A DNA stretch of 12,042 bases, taken from Desulfobacteraceae bacterium. Lineage in GTDB: Bacteria > Desulfobacterota > Desulfobacteria > Desulfobacterales > SURF-15. The DNA is taken from NCBI GenBank assembly GCA_003599475.1, contig QZKK01000060.1, positions 1-12,042 of the forward strand, written 5' to 3'. Below are positions 7,604 through 12,042 of the stretch, piece after piece; the first letter of the stretch is position 1; the number at the start of each line of letters is the position of its first letter. The translations under genes were made by a program, and so were the position numbers. The notes under the pieces are model-generated. The model saw nothing but the letters and a program-made list of their open reading frames with translations, was not told where the DNA came from and did not search any database.

Positions 7604-7617
7604 ATGCGATGTCGCAT
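7604..7617. promoter_or_regulatory. Palindrome, candidate operator between divergent GDPD and ugpB genes
   Basis: ATGCGA-TG-TCGCAT is a 14-base inverted repeat with perfect 6-base arms. It lies 26 bases upstream of the -35 box of the GDPD promoter and about 90 bases before the ugpB start, where it could serve both directions. It does not resemble the Pho box or the E. coli GlpR operator. It is short enough to be chance. Confidence 0.35.
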
Positions 7618-7638
7618 TTTCCGAGACGTTTGATTAAC

Positions 7639-7670
7639 CGAAGGGATTTTTTTCGGTGAGCGTCCCTTCG
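7639..7670 (+). promoter_or_regulatory. Potential hairpin in the ugpB leader
   Basis: CGAAGGGA (7639-7646) and TCCCTTCG (7663-7670) are perfect 8-base complements with a 16-base loop that includes a run of seven T. It ends 25 bases before the ribosome binding site of ugpB. It could be a leader stem-loop or an operator for a dimeric repressor. It does not look like an intrinsic terminator, because the T-run is in the loop rather than after the stem. Confidence 0.4.
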
Positions 7671-7695
7671 CCCCGACAAAAACCGCGCAAGGAAA

Positions 7696-7703
7696 AAGGA
7701 GGT
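7696..7703 (+). promoter_or_regulatory. Strong ribosome binding site that fixes the ugpB start
   Basis: AAGGAGGT matches the 16S rRNA tail over eight bases and lies six bases before ATG 7710. It rules out the upstream in-frame GTG at 7656, which would also place non-signal residues ahead of a clear signal peptide. It is the best ribosome binding site in the window, fitting the high abundance needed for a binding protein. Confidence 0.85.
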
Positions 7704-7709
7704 TCTGTT

Positions 7710-9149
7710 ATGAAACCACGTCTTTGGGTGTTTACGGCTGCTGTGGTCGTTTCGATTCTCCTGCCCGCAGGTGCCATGGCGGAGCCGATCGTCATCAACT
7801 GGTGGCATGCCCATGGGGGAAGGCTGGGCGAGAAGGTCAACTCCATCGCCGAAAACTTCAATAAATCGCAGAATGCATACAAAGTGGTGGCAGTCTACAA
7901 GGGAAATTATCACGACACCATGACCGCCGGAATCGCAGCGTTCCGTTCCAAAAAACCACCTCATATTCTGCAGGTTTTTGAAGTCGGAACCGCCACCATG
8001 ATGGCAGCCAAAGGGGCAATCAAACCGGTCTATGAGGTGATGGCCGAATCCGGGCTCCCCTTCGATCCCAAGGCCTACCTCCCGACGGTCACCGGCTATT
8101 ACAGCACCTCGGAAGGAAAGATGCTGTCGATGCCGTTCAACAGCTCGACCCCGGTTCTCTACTATAATATCGATGCATTTAAAAGGGCTGGACTCGATCC
8201 GTCCAAGCCTCCTAAGACTTGGCCAGAAGTAGCAGATTATGCGAGGAAAATATTAAGTGCCTATTCAGTACAAGTCACTGCTTTGGACAACCTGGAAATC
8301 GCCAAAGATTCTTTAGAAAAGGCCGGGCTCAAGGATGCTGCTGAAAAAATCGCAAACATCTTGTCGGAATCAAGAAAAGGCATAATTACAGCCGGTTTTT
8401 CCAGTGCCTGGACTTCCTGGATCCAGATCGAAAACTTCAGCGCATGGCACAATGTGCCCATGGGAACCAAAGCCAACGGCTTCGCAGGAAACGATACCGA
8501 GTTTGTCTACAACAGCCCGCTGCACGTCCGGCATATCCAGCAGCTTGCGGACTGGCATAAGGAAAAAATCTTTGTCTACGGCGGCCGGACGAACCAGGGA
8601 AATGCGAAATTTGTCACTGCCGAAGTCGCCATGTACACCGAATCGTCGGCCGGGTACGCGAGCTTCAAAGCGAACGCGAAGTTCGAGTTCGCAACCAGCA
8701 CGCTTCCCTACTGGCCGGATGTCAAAGGAGCCCCGCAGAACACCATCATCGGCGGGGCCAGTCTCTGGGTGATGGCGGGCCATCCGAAAGAAGAGTACAA
8801 GGGGGTTGCGGCATTTTTCAACTATCTCGCCTCCCCGGAAGTCCAGTCGGACTGGCACCTGTTTACAGGCTATCTCCCCATCACGACAGCGGCCTATGAG
8901 CTGACCAAAAAGCAGGGCGCTTACGAGAAAGACCCCGGCATGGAAACCGCACTCAAACAGATGACGCTGCATGCGCCGACCGAGAATTCCATGGGCATCC
9001 GGTTCGGAAATTTCCTCCAGGTAAGGGACATCAACGACGGCGAGATGGAGGCGATTTTTGCCGGTAAAAAGACCGCAAAGCAGGGGCTGGACGATGCGGT
9101 GGCAGCCGGAAACAAGCTGCTCAGAAAATTCGAAAAGGCAAACGAGTAG
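7710..9149 (+). CDS. ugpB: sn-Glycerol-3-phosphate / glycerophosphodiester ABC transporter, periplasmic binding protein, with an extra internal segment
   Basis: Captures G3P or glycerophosphodiesters in the periplasm and hands them to UgpAE. The product is 479 aa; E. coli UgpB is 438. Residues 1-24 are a signal peptide (MKPRLW, hydrophobic core, cleavage after AMA). The mature protein follows E. coli UgpB closely: VYKGNYHDT at 62-70, EVGTATMMA at 91-99, PFNSSTPVLYYN at 142-153, SSAWTSWIQIENFSAW at 231-246, NTIIGGASLWVM at 344-355, TGYLPIT at 386-392, GIRFGN at 429-434 and LLRKFEK at 470-476. The known ligand-contact positions (Tyr, Glu, Ser, the Trp pair, Gly, Tyr, Arg) appear to be kept. The length surplus falls in one place: residues 182-227 replace about six residues of E. 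coli UgpB, giving some 40 additional, mostly helix-prone residues. That stretch and its flanks use unusual codons. It is the first gene of ugpBAEC. Confidence 0.95.
   Translation: MKPRLWVFTAAVVVSILLPAGAMAEPIVINWWHAHGGRLGEKVNSIAENFNKSQNAYKVVAVYKGNYHDTMTAGIAAFRSKKPPHILQVFEVGTATMMAAKGAIKPVYEVMAESGLPFDPKAYLPTVTGYYSTSEGKMLSMPFNSSTPVLYYNIDAFKRAGLDPSKPPKTWPEVADYARKILSAYSVQVTALDNLEIAKDSLEKAGLKDAAEKIANILSESRKGIITAGFSSAWTSWIQIENFSAWHNVPMGTKANGFAGNDTEFVYNSPLHVRHIQQLADWHKEKIFVYGGRTNQGNAKFVTAEVAMYTESSAGYASFKANAKFEFATSTLPYWPDVKGAPQNTIIGGASLWVMAGHPKEEYKGVAAFFNYLASPEVQSDWHLFTGYLPITTAAYELTKKQGAYEKDPGMETALKQMTLHAPTENSMGIRFGNFLQVRDINDGEMEAIFAGKKTAKQGLDDAVAAGNKLLRKFEKANE
8208..8396 (+). other. Low-GC, unusual-codon patch with in-frame insertion inside ugpB
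   Basis: Codons here include ATA twice, TTA twice, TCA twice, AGT, GTA, CAA, AGA, ACA, ACT, GCT and CCT, unlike the C/G-ending codons around them. I counted 76 G+C in the 180 bases 8221-8400 (42 percent). Four 60-base lines downstream (8401-8460, 8521-8640, 8701-8760) hold 137 in 240 (57 percent). The extra protein segment corresponds to 8253-8390. The unusual codons begin earlier, over the conserved PPKTWPEVADYARKI, so the foreign-looking DNA is larger than the insertion. This fits replacement by recombination with a lower-GC allele, or insertion of a small element. I see no terminal inverted repeat or target duplication. Confidence 0.6.
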
Positions 9150-9172
9150 CCGCGGCGGGTGGAAACCATGTT

Positions 9173-9369
9173 GAGACGCGGAGACACGGAGACGCGGGGA
9201 CATTGAGACGGCAAGCGGGAATGGATCTATAATCCGGAGGCGAATCTTTAGCGATATTGGCTGACCCGATATGCCTGGCATGAGACTCAAGCTCTCGCAT
9301 ACCGGCGTCTCCGCGTCTTCGCGTCCCCGTGTCTCCGCGTCCACATTCCCGTTCCGCGTCTCCGCGTCA
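9173..9369. repeat. Inverted-repeat element 3 (GACGCGGAGAC type) at the ugpB/ugpA junction
   Basis: The left arm contains repeated GACGCGGAGAC / GACACGGAGAC units (9173-9200). The right arm (9304-9369) contains several reverse-complement units, GTCTCCGCGTC. A perfect 15-base pairing is GACGCGGAGACACGG (9175-9189) with 9327-9341. CGGGAATG (9216-9223) also pairs with CATTCCCG (9343-9350). About 94 bases of unrelated sequence lie between the arms. The element fills most of the 239-base gap between ugpB and ugpA and ends 19 bases before the ugpA start. A long stem here could hold back transcription or protect the ugpB mRNA 3' end. No gene is seen in the gap. Confidence 0.8.
9203..9233 (+). promoter_or_regulatory. 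Weak promoter candidate inside repeat element 3
   Basis: TTGAGA (9203-9208) and a perfect TATAAT (9228-9233) are separated by 19 bases, two more than ideal. If active it would give ugpA-ugpE-ugpC a transcript independent of ugpB. The -10 match may be chance. Confidence 0.25.
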
Positions 9370-9388
9370 TACTAGCCGGGGGGGATCG

Positions 9389-10270
9389 ATGGAAAAACGC
9401 GTCGTCTTCAACAACAGGATCCTGCCGTATCTTCTGGTCGCTCCCCAGATTCTCATCACCCTTGTGTTTTTCATCTGGCCCGCTTCCCAGGCCGTCTACC
9501 AGTCCGTTTTGCAGGAAGACCCATTCGGGCTCTCGACGCGGTTCGTCGGGCTGGATAACTTCATCGATATCTTCACCGATCCGGCCTACATCAACTCCAT
9601 CGGGGTCACCGTGGTCTTCAGCTTTTCGGTTGCCGCCATCTCGATGAGTGCAGCCCTTCTGTTTGCGGTGATGGCGGACCGCGCCATCCGCGGTGCGACC
9701 ACCTACAAGACATTCATCATCTGGCCCTATGCCGTAGCACCCGCTGTTGCGGCGGTGCTCTGGTACTTTCTCTTCAACCCGACCGTCGGGATGTTTTCTT
9801 TCTACCTGAAGCGGTTCGGAGTCGAATGGAACCACACGCTGAACGGAAGGCAGGCGCTTCTGCTGGTCATCCTTGCGGCCGCCTGGCGGGAGATCTCCTA
9901 TAACTTCCTTTTTTTCCTGGCCGGCCTCCAGGCCATACCCAAATCGTTCATCGAGGCCGCGGCAATCGACGGGGCTTCCCCGGGGAAACGGTTTCGGACC
10001 GTGGTCTTCCCGCTTCTTTCTCCGACTGTTTTTTTCCTGATCGTCATGAACATCGTTTACGCATTCTTCGACACGTTCGGGGTGATCCACGCCATCACGC
10101 ATGGCGGCCCCGACCAAGCCACAAACATCATGGTCTACAAGGTCTATCACGACGGTTTCCTCGGGCTGGATCTGGGAGGATCGGCCGCCCAGTCGGTGAT
10201 CCTGATGATCGTCGTCATCTCGCTGACCGTCGTTCAGTTCCGATACATTGAGCGCAAAGTGCATTATTGA
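9389..10270 (+). CDS. ugpA: Glycerol-3-phosphate ABC transporter permease
   Basis: Inner-membrane permease that pairs with UgpE to form the translocation path. The product is 293 aa; E. coli UgpA is about 295. Strong collinear matches to E. coli UgpA include [13 protein letters not shown] at 12-24, FVGLDNF at 52-58, [19 protein letters not shown] at 113-131, ISYNFLFF at 169-176, AFFDTF at 225-230 and [11 protein letters not shown] at 281-291. About six hydrophobic segments are visible. The cytoplasmic EAA loop that docks on UgpC is at 189-209 ([14 protein letters not shown]...FPLL). ATG 9389 was chosen because GGGGGG lies a few bases upstream and the product then aligns with the E. coli N-terminus. 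The longer frame from 9329 would be translated from repeat DNA. Confidence 0.96.
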   Translation: MEKRVVFNNRILPYLLVAPQILITLVFFIWPASQAVYQSVLQEDPFGLSTRFVGLDNFIDIFTDPAYINSIGVTVVFSFSVAAISMSAALLFAVMADRAIRGATTYKTFIIWPYAVAPAVAAVLWYFLFNPTVGMFSFYLKRFGVEWNHTLNGRQALLLVILAAAWREISYNFLFFLAGLQAIPKSFIEAAAIDGASPGKRFRTVVFPLLSPTVFFLIVMNIVYAFFDTFGVIHAITHGGPDQATNIMVYKVYHDGFLGLDLGGSAAQSVILMIVVISLTVVQFRYIERKVHY

Positions 10271-10284
10271 TGGAAATAGTTCCT

Positions 10285-10310
10285 CACGCGGAGACGCAGA
10301 GGCGCAGAGA
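10285..10310. repeat. CGCGGAGACGCAGAGGCGCAGAGA-type repeat in the ugpA/ugpE gap (element 4, part 1)
   Basis: This block is related to the GACGCGGAGAC units of element 3 and belongs to a widespread intergenic type. It begins 14 bases after the ugpA stop. No inverted partner lies in this gap, so it may be a half element. About 18 bases on, GACGGCAAGAGCGAATG (10328-10344) matches 9207-9223 of element 3 at 15 of 17 positions, which suggests the two elements share an internal core. Confidence 0.7.
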
Positions 10311-10350
10311 ATAAAAAAGTCGAGAATGACGGCAAGAGCGAATGTTTTAG

Positions 10351-10380
10351 GACACGGATAAACACAGATGAACACGGATT
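10351..10380. repeat. ACACGGATAAACACAGATG-type repeat in the ugpA/ugpE gap (element 4, part 2)
   Basis: Three partly identical units (ACACGGATAA, ACACAGATGA, ACACGGATT) form a short degenerate tandem array. This is the only copy in the window. It is one of the dispersed intergenic types typical of Desulfobacterota and some other phyla, from recollection rather than a search. Confidence 0.7.
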
Positions 10381-10416
10381 ACTTAAAAAACCACATCTGC
10401 TTTCGAATCTGTTCGC

Positions 10417-10446
10417 TTTTTCGTGTATTTCGTGTGTTTCGTGGTT
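10417..10446 (-). repeat. AATACACGA-type repeat, inverted copy 2 (element 4, part 3)
   Basis: This is the reverse complement of 6394-6423 with one mismatch in 30 bases. The two copies face each other across the GDPD gene, ugpB and ugpA, about 4 kb apart. Confidence 0.85.
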
Positions 10447-10450
10447 GATC

Positions 10451-10484
10451 ATTGAAATTTTAAACTTTTCATCGGACATTGATT
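10451..10484 (+). repeat. Repeat arm directly upstream of ugpE, homologous to the arm upstream of glpK
   Basis: The 34 bases here align with 4828-4862 before glpK at about 29 of 35 columns, ending in the identical 11-mer GGACATTGATT. In glpK the 11-mer touches the ATG; here three bases (AAG) intervene before ATG 10488. It supplies the only ribosome-binding-site-like bases (GGA) near the start. The gap 10271-10487 is otherwise filled by the three repeat blocks listed separately and contains no gene. Confidence 0.75.
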
Positions 10485-10487
10485 AAG

Positions 10488-11330
10488 ATGGTTGAACACC
10501 GCCCCTGGCTGACTTTTGCGACCCATGCAATCCTGATTCTGGGTATGGCCGCGATCGCATTCCCGATCTATGTGACTTTTGTCGCCTCCACGCATCCTCT
10601 TGCGGACATCACCGGCTCGTTTCCGATGCTGCCGGGGGATCGGCTGCTGGATAACTATATCCGTGCGCTTTCGGTCGGCTCGAAAGATGTCGGGGCGACC
10701 GTCGGAACCATGATGCTCAACAGCCTGATCATGGCTTTGGGGATCACCGCCGGGAAGATCTCCATCTCGCTCTTGGCCGCATTTGCCGTCGTCTATTTCC
10801 GGTTCCGGTTCCGGATGCTCTTCTTCTGGATGATTTTTATCACTTTGATGCTTCCGGTCGAGGTGAGAATCCTGCCCACCTACAAGGTGGCTGCGGACTT
10901 AAAGATGCTCGATTCCTATTCCGGGCTGATTTTCCCGCTGATCGCATCGGCAACGGCGACGTTTCTTTTCCGCCAGTTCTTCATGATCGTTCCCGATGAG
11001 CTGTGCGAGGCGGTCCGCATCGACGGCGGTGGGCCCCTGCGGTTTTTCTTCGACATCCTGATCCCGATGTCGCGGACGTCGATTGCAGCGCTTTTCGTGA
11101 TCCTTTTCATCTACGGATGGAACCAGTACCTGTGGCCGCTTTTGATCACCACCGACGAAAGCTTCTATACGCTTCTGATCGGAATCAAACGGATGCTGGA
11201 CGTGGGGGAGAGCCAGGCCGAGTGGCACATCATCATGGCATCGGCGATGCTGGCCATGATCCCGCCGGTGCTTGTCGTCGTCTTCATGCAGAAGCAGTTC
11301 GTCCGGGGAATGACAGAAACCGAAAAATAG
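10488..11330 (+). CDS. ugpE: Glycerol-3-phosphate ABC transporter permease
   Basis: Second inner-membrane permease of the Ugp importer. The product is 280 aa; E. coli UgpE is 281. The N-terminus [18 protein letters not shown] mirrors E. coli NRPWLTIFSHTMLILGIA and supports the ATG at 10488 over the TTG three codons earlier. Further matches are [18 protein letters not shown] near 78-95, [17 protein letters not shown] at 112-128, LDSYSGL at 141-147, [13 protein letters not shown] at 154-166 and [13 protein letters not shown] at 208-220. The EAA loop that contacts UgpC is at 174-194 ([14 protein letters not shown]...IP), with Val in place of the third Ala. About six hydrophobic segments are visible. 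The ribosome binding site is poor because the upstream DNA is repeat sequence. The stop overlaps the AGGAG of ugpC. Confidence 0.96.
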   Translation: MVEHRPWLTFATHAILILGMAAIAFPIYVTFVASTHPLADITGSFPMLPGDRLLDNYIRALSVGSKDVGATVGTMMLNSLIMALGITAGKISISLLAAFAVVYFRFRFRMLFFWMIFITLMLPVEVRILPTYKVAADLKMLDSYSGLIFPLIASATATFLFRQFFMIVPDELCEAVRIDGGGPLRFFFDILIPMSRTSIAALFVILFIYGWNQYLWPLLITTDESFYTLLIGIKRMLDVGESQAEWHIIMASAMLAMIPPVLVVVFMQKQFVRGMTETEK

Positions 11331-11341
11331 GAGCAAGAGCG

Positions 11342-12042
11342 ATGGCCGAAGTGAGCCTGCGAGACGTCCACAAGAGCTTCGGAAAAAGCGAAGTGATCCA
11401 TGGTATCAGCTGCGACATACACAACGGGGAGTTCGCAGTGATTTTGGGCCCTTCCGGCTGCGGGAAATCGACTGTTCTCAGGCTGATCGCAGGCCTTGAG
11501 ACCATCAGCAGCGGGGATATCGTAATCGACGGGCGGGTGGTCAACCGGCTGGAGCCGGCGGCCCGTGATATCGCCATGGTGTTTCAGAACTATGCGCTCT
11601 ACCCCCACATGACGGTATTTAAAAACATGGCTTACGGACTCAAGATCCGCGGCATGGCAAAGTCCGAGATCGAAAAACGGGTTCAAGCCGCGGCGAGGAT
11701 CCTGGAGCTTACCGGGCTGCTCGATCGGAAACCGAGGCAGCTCTCCGGCGGGCAGCGCCAGCGGGTGGCCATGGGCCGGTGCATCGTACGGGAGCCCAAG
11801 GTGTTTCTCTTCGATGAGCCGCTCAGCAATCTGGATGCCAAACTGCGGGTGCAGATGCGCCTTGAGATTCGAAAGCTGCACGAGTCGCTTCGGATCACAA
11901 GCATCTATGTCACCCACGATCAGGTGGAGGCCATGACGCTGGGAGACCGGCTGATCGTCATGGACAACGGCCACACCGCACAGATCGGAACCCCGCTTGA
12001 GGTTTACGAAAAGCCGCAGACCCTCTTTGTGGCCGGTTTCAT
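11342..12042 (+). CDS. ugpC: Glycerol-3-phosphate ABC transporter ATP-binding protein, cut by right edge
   Basis: Cytoplasmic ATPase that drives UgpAE. 233 codons are visible from ATG 11342, and the frame is open to the edge; UgpC proteins are about 355 aa, so roughly a third is missing. It was translated by hand. The nucleotide-binding domain is complete: Walker [10 protein letters not shown] at 36-44, Q-loop [10 protein letters not shown] at 81-90, signature LSGGQ at 134-138, Walker B VFLFDE at 154-159 with the catalytic Glu159, D-loop SNLDAKLR at 162-169 and the H-loop His192 in THDQ. The missing C-terminal part should be the MalK/UgpC-type regulatory domain. AGGAG lies nine bases before the ATG, starting within the ugpE stop codon, so translation is probably coupled. 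Sequence alone cannot separate UgpC from other MalK-like ATPases; the operon context decides it. Confidence 0.92.
   Translation, partial: MAEVSLRDVHKSFGKSEVIHGISCDIHNGEFAVILGPSGCGKSTVLRLIAGLETISSGDIVIDGRVVNRLEPAARDIAMVFQNYALYPHMTVFKNMAYGLKIRGMAKSEIEKRVQAAARILELTGLLDRKPRQLSGGQRQRVAMGRCIVREPKVFLFDEPLSNLDAKLRVQMRLEIRKLHESLRITSIYVTHDQVEAMTLGDRLIVMDNGHTAQIGTPLEVYEKPQTLFVAGF

Noticed and set aside
8253..8390. Mini-intein or HEPN/TPR-like domain within UgpB
   Set aside because: About 40 residues is far too short for an intein, splice-junction residues are absent, and the helical pattern is too general to assign a domain.
9173..9369. CRISPR array
   Set aside because: Units are short, degenerate and inverted around one spacer; there is no regular repeat-spacer spacing and no cas gene.
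9287..10375. Minus-strand open frame of 362 codons opposite ugpA
   Set aside because: Low-complexity Asp/Gly/Arg-rich shadow of a GC-rich gene; no family motif, and ugpA on the other strand is unambiguous.
10264..10479. Minus-strand frame of 71 codons reading NHETHEIHEK, SSVFIRV and APLRLRV
   Set aside because: It is the translation of the dispersed intergenic repeats themselves; such peptide strings are typical false ORFs.

Overview
The window carries a glycerol / glycerol-3-phosphate (G3P) utilisation locus, with the front part of an unrelated chemotaxis-type gene at its left edge. I saw no rRNA, tRNA, transposase, phage gene or CRISPR array. The DNA is GC-rich with strong C/G third-position bias. 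The protein types, together with intergenic repeats of the 'AATGTCCAATGT', 'CCACGAAATACACGAAA', 'CACGGATAAACACAGATG' and 'CGCGGAGACGC' kinds, suggest a Gram-negative anaerobe of the Desulfobacterota (Desulfobacterales-like). That assignment is inference, not proof.

Layout. (1) 1-1585, minus strand: N-terminal 528 codons of a CheB-CheR fusion, running off the left edge. (2) 1807-6374, plus strand: glpA-glpB-glpK. glpA and glpB overlap by ATGA; glpK follows after a repeat-filled gap. (3) 6501-7508, minus strand: an apparently exported glycerophosphodiester phosphodiesterase (GDPD), convergent with glpK, with a clear sigma70-type promoter. (4) 7710-12042, plus strand: ugpB-ugpA-ugpE-ugpC, the G3P/glycerophosphodiester ABC importer. 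ugpC is cut by the right edge.

How the genes work together. GDPD would release G3P from glycerophosphodiesters outside the cytoplasm. UgpB captures G3P or the diesters, and UgpA/E with UgpC import them. GlpK makes G3P from glycerol. GlpA/GlpB oxidise G3P to dihydroxyacetone phosphate (DHAP). glpC, the usual third subunit, and glpF, the glycerol channel, are not in the window.

Most notable. I do not see a new multi-gene system; the pathway is known. The unusual points are: (a) an in-frame insertion of about 40 residues in UgpB, in a patch of low-GC, unusual-codon DNA, placed just before the Trp pair equivalent to the E. coli ligand-binding tryptophans; (b) inverted-repeat elements at four gene junctions of the locus (glpB/glpK, glpK/GDPD, ugpB/ugpA, ugpA/ugpE), which encode the GlpB C-terminus and supply the sequence directly upstream of the glpK and ugpE start codons; (c) a near-consensus promoter overlapping the most upstream GDPD ATG, which rules that start out.
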